64,000 bases of DNA from Actinophytocola sp963840275 (GTDB lineage Bacteria; Actinomycetota; Actinomycetes; Mycobacteriales; Pseudonocardiaceae), in assembly GCA_963840275.1 (NCBI GenBank), contig CAWIYK010000005.1, positions 372,001 through 436,000 of the forward strand. The letters are read 5' to 3'. Made by a program: the position numbers and the translations under genes. Shown one piece after another: positions 44,821 to 53,917 of the stretch. Under the pieces are notes generated by a model. The model worked only from the letters and a program-made list of their open reading frames with translations, did not search any database and was not told the DNA's origin. Each line of letters opens with the position of its first letter. Positions within the stretch are counted from its first letter, which is position 1.

Positions 44821-46044
44821 TCAGCGGCGGCACGGTGGTCCGAGGAACTGGGTGAGGACCCACCCGTGGCGACCGTCGGCGAGGTCGGTGCGAGCCCAGC
44901 CGGGCACCGGGCTGTCGTCGTACACCTGGATCCAGGTGTCGCGGTAGAGGGTGGCGATGACCGTTCTGCTGCGCGGCTGATCGCGGACGGTCATGTCCCG
45001 GGCGCACACGATGCGGTCCTCGACGCTCGGCCCGGCCCACGGGCGCCACATCACGAGCAGGCCGCCGACGAGCAGCAACAGAGCGGCGGCGGCGACGGGC
45101 AGCCAGCGGCGGCGTGGCGGGCGGTGCGGTCCGCCGGCCAGGGCGACCGCAGCCGCACCGGTGGCCCCGGTCGCCCTGGCGGGCACCTGTCTGCCTTTCG
45201 CCGCGGCCCGCACCGCGGCCGCGAAGGCGGCCGCGTCGGGGTATCGCTGAGCGGGATCCTTGGCCATCGCCGTGGCCACCACGGAGTCGAACGCGCAGGG
45301 CACGCCCTGCGCGCTCGGTCTTGGCGGCGCGGTGACCGCCACCGCGTAGGCCAGCTCGGGCAGTGACCGCTGCGGGAACGGACGGCGCCCGGTGAGCGCG
45401 GTGTAGAGGGTGCCGCCGAGGGCGTACACGTCACTCCGCGCGTCGCCTTCCTCGCCGCGCCACTGCTCGGGCGCCATGTAGGCGACCGTGCCCGAGCCGG
45501 GGGTCAGGTTCGGCTCGTTGGCCGGGGCGCTGTGCAACCAGTCGGTGCCACCGGTCAGCCCGTCGGCGGGGGAGGACTCGCCGGCGGCCAGGCTTGCCAC
45601 GCCGAAGTCGGTGATCCGCGGCCGGTCGCCGTCGAGCAGGATGTTGGCCGGCTTGAGGTCGCGGTGCACCAGCCCGGCCGCGTGGACCGCGGAGACCGCG
45701 TCGGCCACGGCGGCAAGGAGCTCGGCCGCCCGCGTGGCGGGCAGCGGTCCCTGCTCGTCGACCAGCCGCTGCAGGTCGGGCCCGGACACCAGGTCCATGG
45801 CCAGCCACGCCCACTCGTCGTCGCCGCCGATCTCGTGCACGTCGATCACGCCGTCGTGCCGGACTCGGGCGACCAGCTCGGCCTCGGTCCGCAACCGCCG
45901 CTGGTACTCCGAGGCGCCCCGCTGGACCTTGATCACCTTGACCGCCACCGCGGCGCCGTCCGACCTGCGGGTGGCGCGGTAGACCACGCCTGTTCCGCCA
46001 ACGCCGATCTCCTCGCCCAACCGGTAATCCGGGACGTTGATCAC
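44821..46044 (-). CDS. Serine/threonine protein kinase with extracellular SH3-like domain
   Basis: A 407-residue membrane kinase from GTG 46044. The kinase domain (about 8-268) has the Gly loop LGEEIGVGGTGVVYRA, the Lys of VAVKVIKVQ, the catalytic loop VHRDLKPANILLDG, DFG in ITDFGVASL, and YMAPEQWRGEEGDARSDVYA. A single transmembrane helix follows (about 310-330, LPVAAAALLLLVGGLLVMW). The extracytoplasmic part contains an SH3-like module (DMTVRDQPRSRTVIATLYRD and GWVLTQFLGPPC with a possible disulfide). Sensor domains of this kind usually bind cell wall or its fragments. Ten bases separate it from the HTH gene upstream; both are likely one operon. Confidence 0.9.
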   Translation of the reverse strand: MINVPDYRLGEEIGVGGTGVVYRATRRSDGAAVAVKVIKVQRGASEYQRRLRTEAELVARVRHDGVIDVHEIGGDDEWAWLAMDLVSGPDLQRLVDEQGPLPATRAAELLAAVADAVSAVHAAGLVHRDLKPANILLDGDRPRITDFGVASLAAGESSPADGLTGGTDWLHSAPANEPNLTPGSGTVAYMAPEQWRGEEGDARSDVYALGGTLYTALTGRRPFPQRSLPELAYAVAVTAPPRPSAQGVPCAFDSVVATAMAKDPAQRYPDAAAFAAAVRAAAKGRQVPARATGATGAAAVALAGGPHRPPRRRWLPVAAAALLLLVGGLLVMWRPWAGPSVEDRIVCARDMTVRDQPRSRTVIATLYRDTWIQVYDDSPVPGWARTDLADGRHGWVLTQFLGPPCRR

Positions 46045-46054
46045 TTGCGGCAGT

Positions 46055-46648
46055 CTAATCGACACTGCCCGTGTTCGAGTAGGTCCCGGCGTCATCTCCG
46101 ACGACGTCGGGGATGAGTGGCAGCGCGGCCAGCGCCGCCCGGCGGATGCGGGGCAGCGCGTCGTCGTACTCGGTCGTGTCGAGCAGTTCGTCCACCGGCG
46201 CGAGCAGGGCGCGGACGGCGCCGCCGAGCTCGTCGTGCGCGCTCGCCGCGACCAGCGGCCGCACCTCCCGCAGCTCGCCGAGGGCCTGGTGCAGCAGCCG
46301 AAGGCGCGGTGGCTGCTCGAGCACGAGTGCGGCCAGCCGCAGCATCCGGCGGCAGACGCGCAGTGCCGTCGCCGAGTCGAGCGGTTGCGCCGCGGTGTCG
46401 CGCTTGGCCCGCATGGCGTCGATCCACGGCTCGACGGTCGTGCCCTGCCAGATCGGGCCGGAGGACAGCTCGGCGTCCGGTTGGGGTAACCCGTGACTGC
46501 GCCGCTTGCGCCACACGGTGACGAGCTGGCGGCTGAGGCCGAGGGCGTCGGCGATCTCCGTGATTCCGTAGTAGGCGCGCCTGGGCTGCGCCGATGCCTG
46601 TCGTCGTGCCGTCGCGCTCACCCAGGCGATTGTATCCAGTAGCGACAT
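46055..46648 (-). CDS. Helix-turn-helix protein of unknown role
   Basis: A 197-residue protein with a GGAGACGG site before ATG 46648. An HTH of the MerR/AlpA or excisionase kind is visible (YYGITEIADALGLSRQLVTV, then WRKRRSHGLPQPDAELSSGP with a wing-like tail). The rest is Ala/Leu-rich helix (SATALRVCRRMLRLAALVLE, ALGELREVRPLVAASA). I cannot assign a family. It precedes the Ser/Thr kinase by 10 bases, so it may regulate the kinase or be phosphorylated by it; both are inference. The divergent gene at 46719 encodes a secreted SH3-like protein. Confidence 0.7.
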   Translation of the reverse strand: MSLLDTIAWVSATARRQASAQPRRAYYGITEIADALGLSRQLVTVWRKRRSHGLPQPDAELSSGPIWQGTTVEPWIDAMRAKRDTAAQPLDSATALRVCRRMLRLAALVLEQPPRLRLLHQALGELREVRPLVAASAHDELGGAVRALLAPVDELLDTTEYDDALPRIRRAALAALPLIPDVVGDDAGTYSNTGSVD

Positions 46649-46718
46649 TGCTTGCCGTCTCCGGTGACAGCGGCTACCGTTGCGACGTTCTCTCAGATAA
46701 CACAGTTGGGGAGCTAAG

Positions 46719-47066
46719 ATGACATTTTCGCGTCGCATCGCGAGTGGTATGGCCGCCGCGGCGGTGGCTTGCACGGCCGCACTGCTCTCGGCCGGGCCCG
46801 CGGCTGCTCAACCGGTCGACACCGCGCCGTCGGGCGATGTGGGCGTTCTTGCCTGCAGCGTCGGCGCAGTGCCGATCGTCGTCACGAACACGTGGGTCAG
46901 GCAGGGGCCCAGCCTCTCCTCCCCGAACCTGTACACGCTTGTCTCCGGACAAGCCTTCCGCATCACCGGCGGCCCGATCGACAACGACGGCATCCGTTGG
47001 TGGCACGGGAACGGCAACGGCCAGCCCGAAGGTTGGACCCCGGAGTACAACCTCAGCTGCGCGTGA
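46719..47066 (+). CDS. Secreted SH3-like domain protein
   Basis: A 115-residue protein. ATG 46719 follows GGGGAGC; the signal peptide is RIASGMAAAAVACTAALLSA with cleavage near GPAAAQP. The mature region (about 80 residues) reads like an SH3b domain: TNTWVRQGPSLSSPNLYTLV, SGQAFRITGGP and GWTPEYNLSCA, with one Cys pair (ACSVG and LSCA). SH3b modules bind peptidoglycan. It is divergent from the HTH/kinase operon, and the kinase carries a similar extracellular domain, so the two could sense the same wall ligand. A strong hairpin terminator follows the stop. Confidence 0.8.
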   Translation: MTFSRRIASGMAAAAVACTAALLSAGPAAAQPVDTAPSGDVGVLACSVGAVPIVVTNTWVRQGPSLSSPNLYTLVSGQAFRITGGPIDNDGIRWWHGNGNGQPEGWTPEYNLSCA

Positions 47067-47092
47067 CGCGACCCGCTGAGCGGGAGTGAACT

Positions 47093-47129
47093 CGGGAGCC
47101 GGAGCCGTTTTTTGCGGTTCCGGCTCCCG
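47093..47129. terminator. Bidirectional hairpin terminator
   Basis: A 15-base-pair stem (CGGGAGCCGGAGCCG with CGGTTCCGGCTCCCG, one G-U pair) closes a TTTTTTG loop. It sits 26 bases after the stop of the secreted SH3-like gene and 13 bases from the stop of the convergent glycosyltransferase gene, so it can end both transcripts. There is no long U-run outside the stem, as is common in high-GC genomes. Confidence 0.75.
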
Positions 47130-47142
47130 TCGTGATTCCCGC

Positions 47143-47907
47143 TCACAGCGGGGGTGTGGCCCTCGACAGCTCCTGGGTCAGCGAGCGTTCGGCTGCCAGT
47201 CGCTGGGCGATCGCTCCTCGGACGTGGGGGAGGTCGCGGATGGCGATGTCTCCGGACTGCACCGTGTGCTGCGCCGACCAACGGCGGTAGGTGGCCGCGA
47301 TCCGGTCCACCCAGACACCGGCCCAGCGGGTGGAGAACGCGGCCAGCAGCACCGCGTCGGTGGAGCGCGCGACAGCCGGCCAGCCACCGTGTGCGACGAG
47401 GTGTGGGCGCCGGTAGACGGTGATCGACGCAGGGAACGGGAAGTCGTTGCTCTGTATGAAGGTCTCGGCGATGGTGCCGGGCTCGACGCGGCCCGCCGGG
47501 TACACGTCCGGTTTCACCCAGGTGCCGCCGTCCGGGTTCTGCCACCGCATCCGCGCACACGACCACGCCACCGACGCGTCCTCGGCCAACGGCTCGACGA
47601 GCGCGGCGAGCCCGTCCGGCTCGTAGTAGTCGTCGTGGTCCATCCCGGCGATCAGGTCGCCGCGGGCGCGCGCCACGGCCGTGTTGCGGGTCGCCGCGCC
47701 GCCGATCTGCACACCGAGCGCGTCGTAGTGGATCCGTGGGTCCGCCGGCAGCAGCTCCCGCACCGCGGGCCGCGGCCCGTCCTCCTGGACCAGCCACTCC
47801 CATTCCCAGCCCGGCGCGAGCACCTGGGCCGCCAGCGAACGCCACAGCGCCCCGATGTGGGTGGCGTTGTGCGCCTGCGTCGGCGTGACGATCGAGACCA
47901 ATGGCAC
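47143..47907 (-). CDS. Family 2 glycosyltransferase
   Basis: A 254-residue GT-A enzyme. VSIVTPTQAHNATHIGALWR starts the Rossmann-like half, EWEWLVQEDGPRPAVRELLP binds the nucleotide, and DLIAGMDHDDYYEPDGLAAL carries the DxD-type metal site (DHDD). The C-terminus (AYVRRW, RSDIAIRDLP) fits short GT2 proteins. There is no membrane helix. The acceptor is not known. It converges with the secreted SH3-like gene and is separated from the large subtilase gene by 79 bases. Start ATG 47907 directly matches family N-termini (MPLVSIVTPT). Confidence 0.85.
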   Translation of the reverse strand: MPLVSIVTPTQAHNATHIGALWRSLAAQVLAPGWEWEWLVQEDGPRPAVRELLPADPRIHYDALGVQIGGAATRNTAVARARGDLIAGMDHDDYYEPDGLAALVEPLAEDASVAWSCARMRWQNPDGGTWVKPDVYPAGRVEPGTIAETFIQSNDFPFPASITVYRRPHLVAHGGWPAVARSTDAVLLAAFSTRWAGVWVDRIAATYRRWSAQHTVQSGDIAIRDLPHVRGAIAQRLAAERSLTQELSRATPPL

Positions 47908-47939
47908 GCGGCCACCCTACGCACCGGCCCGCCGAAGTC

Positions 47940-47973
47940 GTGCCGGGCACCGCGACACCCGCGGGCCCGGCAC
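47940..47973 (-). terminator. Hairpin terminator after the subtilase gene
   Basis: GTGCCGGGC (47940-47948) pairs with GCCCGGCAC (47965-47973), and an inner CCGCG/CGCGG stem (47950-47954 with 47960-47964) extends it to 14 pairs with one bulged base and a five-base loop. It starts 13 bases beyond the subtilase stop. Confidence 0.65.
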
Positions 47974-47986
47974 GACGACGTCTCCA

Positions 47987-50900
47987 CTACTTCAGCGCGT
48001 ACGCGCGGACGATCGTCTGCCGCTGCGTGTTCCCGTCCGCGTCGGAGACGCTCGACCGCAGCGACACGAACTCCGCACCCGCCGGGTGGGTGACCGAGGC
48101 CTGCCACTGCCCGGCATCGCCGTCGCCACCCTCGACGTCCGCCGGCTGCCACGTCTTGCCGTCGTCGTAGGACACCTCGACGGTCGGCGTGCTCACACCG
48201 CCGGCCTCGTCGGCTCCGTTGCGCTGCACGTACATCGGGATCGTGAAGCTCTTCCCGGCCGGTGCGGCGTTGTGGTCGTCGAGGTCGGGCGCGAACCGCG
48301 CCGCGAGCAACGGCAGGAGAACCGGATCCTCGCCGGCGACGTGCTCCGACGCGAACGTCCACTCCGCACTGATCTGAGTGGACAGTCGGGCGTAGCTGGA
48401 CCGGTCCGCCGACGTGCGCAGGGTGTACTCCGCGCGCTCCGGCTCGACCGTGAAGATACCGATGCCCGCGCCGGGATAGTCGCCGACGACCGCGCCGTCG
48501 CGCAGCAGTGTCGTGGTGCCCTCGGTGTTCGCCGAACCCGCCCGGCCGGTGCCCTGGTCGGTGAACAGCGGCACGACGAACCGGAACTGGTCGCCGAGCC
48601 GGGCCGCGAAGTACAGCGGACTGTCGAGGCCGTTCGGGACCGAAGGCCCGAACACGCCGACGTTCCAGCGTTCCGTCGTCGTCTGGTCGAGCGGGAAGCT
48701 CCTCGGCCGTACCTGGTCGACGACCGACACGTAGTCGAACGTGTCCGGATCGACCATCTCGATGAACTGGCCGTCCCACGGCACGTCCGGCGAGTAGTAC
48801 TCGGTCAGCGAGCCGGGCAGCGGCACGACGAGGAAGTTCTCCCGGTAGCCGACCACGCCGGGCGTGGCCGTCGCGTGCTCCGACCGCACCTTCGCGAGCT
48901 TCGAGTCCTGGAAACTCCAGTCCAGCGTCTGCGGCAGGGCGCCGTTCTCCGTGTGCCGCACGTGGTACAGGTACGGGCTGCCGTCGAACGACTCCCCGTT
49001 CCACTCGGCCATCCGCGCCTCGGCGGTGAACACGAAACGGTCCTTCTTCGACGTGGTGGACGGCTTGAAGACGAAGTCGTCGAAGTTCGGGATGAACGAC
49101 GTGGAGCTGAACTCACCCCAGGCCGTCCTGATGTCGTACCGGTACCGCCCGTTGCCGACCTCGGCGTTCGGCTCGTCCACCGTGAAGCTGACCGGTTTGC
49201 CCTGCCGCGCGTCGAGGACGAGCTCGCTGTCGCCGGTGACCGTGAACGCCGGCTCGGCGAACTCGGCGTTCCGGTACTCGTTCTGGGCGACCTCCGTCTG
49301 GACGAAGCCGGTGACGATGAACTCGCCCTTGGGCACCCGCGCGACCACCGTGCCGGACGGGTCGTACGTCCCGTACGCCGCGGGGTGGTCGACGTCCAGG
49401 AACTCGTAGGAGTACTTCTCGGTCGGCGCGCCGTTGTGGTCGATGGCCCGCACGGTCACGTCGTAGCTCTCGACCTCACGGTTCACCGTGACCGGCGTGC
49501 GCACCGTCTGACCGCCACCGGTGGCCGTGACCACGCCACTGTAGACACCGTCGGCCGCGTCGACCGTGGTGTCGGTGGTGACGGTCGTGGTCGCCCGACC
49601 ACCGGCCGGCACCGTCAGCTGAGCCGGCTCGAACGTGAACATCCCTTGCGGCGCACCGGATCCCTCCGGCCCGGTCACGTCGGCCGCGAGGTCGAGCGGG
49701 ACCGGCTCGCCGCCGGTGTTGGTGTAGGTGAGGGTGTTGGCGATCGGCTGGTCGTCGTCGTGCGGCCACTGCGCGGTGCCGAGACTGAGGCTCCCCGCCG
49801 ACGCGTACACCGTCGATGCGGTGGCCTTGGCGACGTCCACCCGGCCGGCGCCCTGGTCGAGCACGGCGACCGCGTCGGTCGGCTTCGCGCTGCCCATCAG
49901 CGTGGCCTTGAGCTGGCCCGCCTGCCAGTCCGGGTGCTGCCCGGCGAGGATGGCCGCGGCGCCCGCGACGTGCGGCGACGCCATGGAGGTGCCGGACAGC
50001 GAGACGTAGCCGTCGGCGGCCGGCTCACCGATCTGGCCGTGTGCCGCCTTGGCCGCGACGATGTTCACGCCGGGCCCCGTGAGGTCCGGCTTGATCGCGC
50101 CGTCCACGCGGCGGCGGCTGGAGAAGTCGGCGAGCTCGTCGTCGCGGTCGACGGCGCCCACGGTCAGCGCGGCGTCGGCGGCGCCGGGACTGCTGATCGG
50201 ACCGCCGGAGTTGCCGGCGGCGATCACGAACAGCGTGCCGGTTTCTGCCGTGAGCTCGTCGACCGCCTGCGACAGCGGGTCGGTGCCGTCACTCGGGGCC
50301 ATGCCGCCGAGGCTCATGTTGACCACGTCGGCGCCGCCCGCCGCGGCCCACTCCATCCCGGCGATGATCCAGGAGTCCTGACCGGAGCCGCCGTCGTCGA
50401 GCACCTTTCCGTTGAGCAGCTTGGCATCGGGCGCGACGCCCCGGTACTTTCCGCCGCTCGCCGCGCCGTTGCCGGTGATGGTCGAGGCGACGTGCGTACC
50501 GTGTCCGTGCCCGTCGTCCGCGCTGGCGGCGTCGGTGAAGTTCTGCACACCCGCGATCGCGTCGGACAGGTCCGGGTGCGTCGCGTCGATGCCCGTGTCG
50601 AGCACCGCCACGGTCGTGCCGGCCCCGGTGTGCCCGGCCGCCCACGCGTCCGGCGCGCCGATCTGCGGCACCGAGTAGTCGAGGCTCGCGCGGACGGGTC
50701 CGTCGAGCCACACGTGGTCGGCGTTGCGGGCCGTGGCCCAGAAGTCGGCCGACCGCTCGACCGACACCGCGGCCGCGCTCAGTGCCGGCAGCTCACGGCT
50801 GACCTCCGCACTCGCGACCCGCGGGGTCTGGCCCGGGTAGTCGACGATCAACGGCAGCCGATCCCGCGAGGCGTCGTCGTAGCCCACCTCGACCAGCTGG

Positions 50901-51220
50901 GTGACGTTGAACAGCCGCGGATCCAGCTTTCCCTGCGACAGCAAGGCGACCGCGTCCTCCGGGACGACGTGCGTGTCACCGTGCTCGTCGGTCCGCGAAC
51001 GGAAGCCGATGTGCTCGCGGCCCTTCGCCGGGTGCACGTTCACCCCGTACATCCCGCCGAACGTGACCTTGTCCCCGGTCAGCAACGTCACCGCCGGACC
51101 AGCCGCGGCCGACGCCGCGACAGCCCCCGCGGCACCCGGCGCCGCCCCCACGACCGGCGCCACCATGCCCGCCGCGACCACCGCGGCGAGCAGGCCCACC
51201 CGAGCCCCTCTGTGGGTCAT
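47987..51220 (-). CDS. Large secreted S8 subtilisin-like serine protease
   Basis: A 1077-residue protein. ATG 51220 has GGAGGG; the signal peptide is RVGLLAAVVAAGMVAPVVGA. A propeptide runs to about residue 180 (LLTGDKVTFGGMYGVNVHPA). The S8 domain has all three catalytic motifs: VAVLDTGIDATHPDL (Asp near 206), DGHGHGTHVASTITGNGA (His near 238) and SLSGTSMASPHVAGAAAILA (Ser near 412), with the oxyanion Asn in FVIAAGNSGGP. The last 600 residues are beta-sandwich domains including an Ig-like repeat and a part with TVGSPVPLDLA-like strands. Such subtilases digest external protein. The next gene on the other strand is the response regulator at 51450; no regulator site was seen. Confidence 0.9.
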   Translation of the reverse strand: MTHRGARVGLLAAVVAAGMVAPVVGAAPGAAGAVAASAAAGPAVTLLTGDKVTFGGMYGVNVHPAKGREHIGFRSRTDEHGDTHVVPEDAVALLSQGKLDPRLFNVTQLVEVGYDDASRDRLPLIVDYPGQTPRVASAEVSRELPALSAAAVSVERSADFWATARNADHVWLDGPVRASLDYSVPQIGAPDAWAAGHTGAGTTVAVLDTGIDATHPDLSDAIAGVQNFTDAASADDGHGHGTHVASTITGNGAASGGKYRGVAPDAKLLNGKVLDDGGSGQDSWIIAGMEWAAAGGADVVNMSLGGMAPSDGTDPLSQAVDELTAETGTLFVIAAGNSGGPISSPGAADAALTVGAVDRDDELADFSSRRRVDGAIKPDLTGPGVNIVAAKAAHGQIGEPAADGYVSLSGTSMASPHVAGAAAILAGQHPDWQAGQLKATLMGSAKPTDAVAVLDQGAGRVDVAKATASTVYASAGSLSLGTAQWPHDDDQPIANTLTYTNTGGEPVPLDLAADVTGPEGSGAPQGMFTFEPAQLTVPAGGRATTTVTTDTTVDAADGVYSGVVTATGGGQTVRTPVTVNREVESYDVTVRAIDHNGAPTEKYSYEFLDVDHPAAYGTYDPSGTVVARVPKGEFIVTGFVQTEVAQNEYRNAEFAEPAFTVTGDSELVLDARQGKPVSFTVDEPNAEVGNGRYRYDIRTAWGEFSSTSFIPNFDDFVFKPSTTSKKDRFVFTAEARMAEWNGESFDGSPYLYHVRHTENGALPQTLDWSFQDSKLAKVRSEHATATPGVVGYRENFLVVPLPGSLTEYYSPDVPWDGQFIEMVDPDTFDYVSVVDQVRPRSFPLDQTTTERWNVGVFGPSVPNGLDSPLYFAARLGDQFRFVVPLFTDQGTGRAGSANTEGTTTLLRDGAVVGDYPGAGIGIFTVEPERAEYTLRTSADRSSYARLSTQISAEWTFASEHVAGEDPVLLPLLAARFAPDLDDHNAAPAGKSFTIPMYVQRNGADEAGGVSTPTVEVSYDDGKTWQPADVEGGDGDAGQWQASVTHPAGAEFVSLRSSVSDADGNTQRQTIVRAYALK

Positions 51221-51449
51221 CAACCCTCCAGGATCCACGCGGCGACACCTCGTTGTTCGCCGCTAGCCATGCCCTAACGCGGTGGGCGGGCGCCCTGTTG
51301 CATGGCACGGTCGGTGTGGTTGATCACATTCGGCTCGACGCGGAGCGCCGGCCGTCGGTCGCGCCGTCGCCGCTCGCGTGCACACTGCACATGGCGAGGG
51401 AGGGGGACGGCGTGGTGAGCAAGGCACTGGAACGGGACGTGGCGCGACG

Positions 51450-52178
51450 ATGACGACGATGACGACGACCACGGCGACCACGATGACCACCCTCCTGCTC
51501 GTCGAGGACGACGCCCGGATCCGCGAGGCGCTGGGGCTGTCGCTGGCCGACGAGGGCTACCGCGTGCTCGAGGCCGCGACCGGCGAGCAGGCACTCGAGC
51601 GGCTCGCCGTCGACGGACCCGGCCCGGACGTCGTGCTCCTCGACCTCATGCTGCCCGGCATGGACGGCCTCGAGGTGTGTGCGCGGATCCGCGAGCACGG
51701 TGACCTGCCGATCATCATGGTGACCGCGCGGTCCGGGCCGCACGAGGTCATCGCCGGTCTCGAGGCCGGCGCGGACGACTACGTGACCAAACCGGTCGAC
51801 GCCGGTGAGCTGGCCGCCCGGATCCGGGCTCTGTTGCGGCGGGTCCGGGCGGGTGACCCGGACGTGCCGCCGGTGCTGGAGCTCGGTGAGCTGTCGGTGC
51901 GGATCGGGGAGGGGCGCGTGCTGCGGGGCGCGGAGGAGATCCCGTTGACGAAGACCGAGTTCCGGCTGCTGTGTGCCCTCGCGCTCGCCCGCGGCGCGGT
52001 GGTCAGCCGTGAGCAGCTGTTGGAGCGGGTGTGGGAGTACGGCTACTTCGGGGACACGCGCCTGCTGGACGTGCACATCCGCCGGTTGCGGCGCAAGGTC
52101 GAGCCGGACCCGGGGCAGCCAACCCACGTCGTCACGGTCCGCGGCATCGGCTACCGGATCGGGACGTCGGTGAGTTAG
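51450..52178 (+). CDS. OmpR/PhoB-family response regulator
   Basis: A 242-residue two-component regulator. The receiver has LLLVEDDARIREALGLSLAD with the acidic pair, VVLLDLMLPGMDGLEV with the phosphoacceptor Asp, MVTARS and DDYVTKPVDAGEL with the Lys. The winged-helix DNA-binding domain ends GQPTHVVTVRGIGYRIGTSV. Starts at 51450, 51459 and 51483 are all possible because the N-terminus is a run of MTTMTTTTATTMTT; homology begins at TLLLVEDD, so 51483 (MTTLLL) is quite likely. The sensor kinase follows nine bases later. The target genes are not evident, but the divergent subtilase is an obvious candidate. Confidence 0.85.
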   Translation: MTTMTTTTATTMTTLLLVEDDARIREALGLSLADEGYRVLEAATGEQALERLAVDGPGPDVVLLDLMLPGMDGLEVCARIREHGDLPIIMVTARSGPHEVIAGLEAGADDYVTKPVDAGELAARIRALLRRVRAGDPDVPPVLELGELSVRIGEGRVLRGAEEIPLTKTEFRLLCALALARGAVVSREQLLERVWEYGYFGDTRLLDVHIRRLRRKVEPDPGQPTHVVTVRGIGYRIGTSVS

Positions 52179-52187
52179 GACTGGCAG

Positions 52188-53552
52188 ATGAACATCGTGA
52201 GCAGACTTCCGCTGCGGGCGCGGGTGATGGCGTGGTTCAGCCTGGTCTCGCTAGTGGTCGCGGGCGCGCTCGCGGTGGCGACCTGGCACCTTTCCACCGG
52301 GTACATGATCGGGCAGCGCGAACGCAGCGCCATCGCACAGGCGACCGGCAACGCTCGGCTCGTCGAGGCGCGGCTGCGCCGCTCGTCCGACGGCCTGTCC
52401 GAGCTGATGACCGGGCTGGGCGCCGAGGTCGAGTCGGCCGTGTTGCTCGTCGACGGCGGCGACTGGATCAGCGGCGGCAACCGGGTCGATCCGCGTCGCC
52501 TGCCGACCGCGTTCCTCGACACCGTGCGGGGCGGGCAGGCCGCGCACCAACGGACGATGTTGGACGGGGTCCCGGTGCTCGCGGTCGGTCTGCCGCTGCC
52601 GGAGCTGTCGGCGACCTACGTGGAGGTGTCGCCGCTGCGCGAGCTCGACCGCACCTTCCGCTTCCTCAGCTGGCTACTGGTCGCGGGCGCACTGGCCAGC
52701 GCCTCCGCCGGCGCGCTGCTGGGCCGGTGGGCGGCCAACCATGCGCTGCGCCCGCTGCGGAAGGTGACCGCCGCGGCCACGAAGGCCGCGCGCGGCGACC
52801 TCGGGGTCCGGCTGCCCGTCACCGGCGACCCGGATCTCGTGCCGCTCGCGGAGGCGTTCAACGACACCGCGGAACGCCTGCAGCAGCGGGTCGCACGGGA
52901 CACCCGGTTCGCCGGCGACGTCAGCCACGAGCTGCGCTCGCCACTGACCACGATGCTGAACGCGATGTCGGTGCTGCACCGCCGCCGCGCCGAGCTTCCG
53001 CCCGGGCCACGCCAGGCCGTCGAGCTGCTCGACACCGACCTGCGCCGCTTCCGTCGCATGGTCGACAGCCTCCTGGAGATCTCCCGCGGCGACCAGGACC
53101 GGTCCACGTTCGAGCTGGTGGACCTCGCCGAGCTGGTGATCGCGGTCACCGCGCACCGGGCCCCGCTCGCGCCGGGGGTGCTGGACGTCAGCGAACGGCC
53201 ATGGGTCGTGGGGGACCGGCGCCGTCTGGAACGGGTGGTCGTCAACCTCCTCGACAACGCCGCCCACCACGGCAAGGGCCTGGTACGGCTCGGCGTCCGC
53301 CGCCACGACGGGCACGCCCGCCTCGAGGTCGACGACGCCGGGCCGGGCGTGCCCGCCGCCCACCGGGAGCACGTCTTCGAACGGTTCTCCCGCGGTTCGC
53401 CCGCGGACCGGGACGCGACCGACAGCGGGGTCGGCCTCGGCCTCGCGCTCGTCGCCCAGCACGTCCGAGGGCACGACGGGCGGGCGTGGGTCGAGGAGCG
53501 GCACGGCGGCGGCGCGCGTTTCGTCGTCGAGCTGCCGGAGGTGGCCGAGTGA
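52188..53552 (+). CDS. Sensor histidine kinase
   Basis: A 454-residue membrane kinase. Two transmembrane helices (about 12-34 and 161-183) enclose an extracytoplasmic sensor domain of about 125 residues. A HAMP-like linker (NHALRPLRKVTAAATKAARG) leads to the dimerisation region with the phospho-accepting His of FAGDVSHELRSPLTTMLNAM (residue near 247). The ATP-binding domain has N box VVNLLDNAAHHGKG, G1 EVDDAGPGVPAA and G2 GVGLGLALVAQHV. It lies directly after its response regulator. The GTGA stop-start overlap couples it to a lipoprotein gene. Confidence 0.9.
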   Translation: MNIVSRLPLRARVMAWFSLVSLVVAGALAVATWHLSTGYMIGQRERSAIAQATGNARLVEARLRRSSDGLSELMTGLGAEVESAVLLVDGGDWISGGNRVDPRRLPTAFLDTVRGGQAAHQRTMLDGVPVLAVGLPLPELSATYVEVSPLRELDRTFRFLSWLLVAGALASASAGALLGRWAANHALRPLRKVTAAATKAARGDLGVRLPVTGDPDLVPLAEAFNDTAERLQQRVARDTRFAGDVSHELRSPLTTMLNAMSVLHRRRAELPPGPRQAVELLDTDLRRFRRMVDSLLEISRGDQDRSTFELVDLAELVIAVTAHRAPLAPGVLDVSERPWVVGDRRRLERVVVNLLDNAAHHGKGLVRLGVRRHDGHARLEVDDAGPGVPAAHREHVFERFSRGSPADRDATDSGVGLGLALVAQHVRGHDGRAWVEERHGGGARFVVELPEVAE

Positions 53553-53800
53553 GCCGGCGGCGGTGTTCGTCGGTCGTCGTCGCGACCGTCGTCGTGCTGG
53601 TCTCGGCGTGCGGGGTCACCTCGCAGGACGAGCCGCAGCCCATCGAGGAGAGCACGCAGGAACGGCCGACCGCGACGCCGAGCTTCGACACCGAGACGAG
53701 CCCGCCACCCGGCACGTCGGCCAGCGCGTCGCCCAGCACGCCGAGCCCGCCGCCGAGTCCGCCGCCGAGTCCGACGTCCACGTCCGCGTCGGCCCGGTAG
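53549..53800 (+). CDS. Small lipoprotein with Pro/Ser/Thr-rich tail
   Basis: An 83-residue protein whose GTG (53549) overlaps the kinase stop. The lipobox LVSAC (residues 17-21) in VVVATVVVLVSACG should be lipidated at Cys21. The rest is low-complexity Thr/Pro/Ser (ATPSFDTETSPPPGTSASAS and PPSPPPSPTSTS), likely disordered and perhaps glycosylated in the wall. Coupling to the two-component system suggests a role with the sensor, for example as a wall-facing accessory, but this is only inference. Confidence 0.75.
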   Translation: MSRRRCSSVVVATVVVLVSACGVTSQDEPQPIEESTQERPTATPSFDTETSPPPGTSASASPSTPSPPPSPPPSPTSTSASAR

Positions 53801-53917
53801 CTCAGGATCGGCGGCCGCGATTGTCAGGTAGTTGTCAGGTTGACCACCCGGAGAACCGGCGAGGATGACTTGGTCCGCCGTCCGGTGGGCCGAGCCCCTA
53901 CCGGCCGGGGAGCCGAC

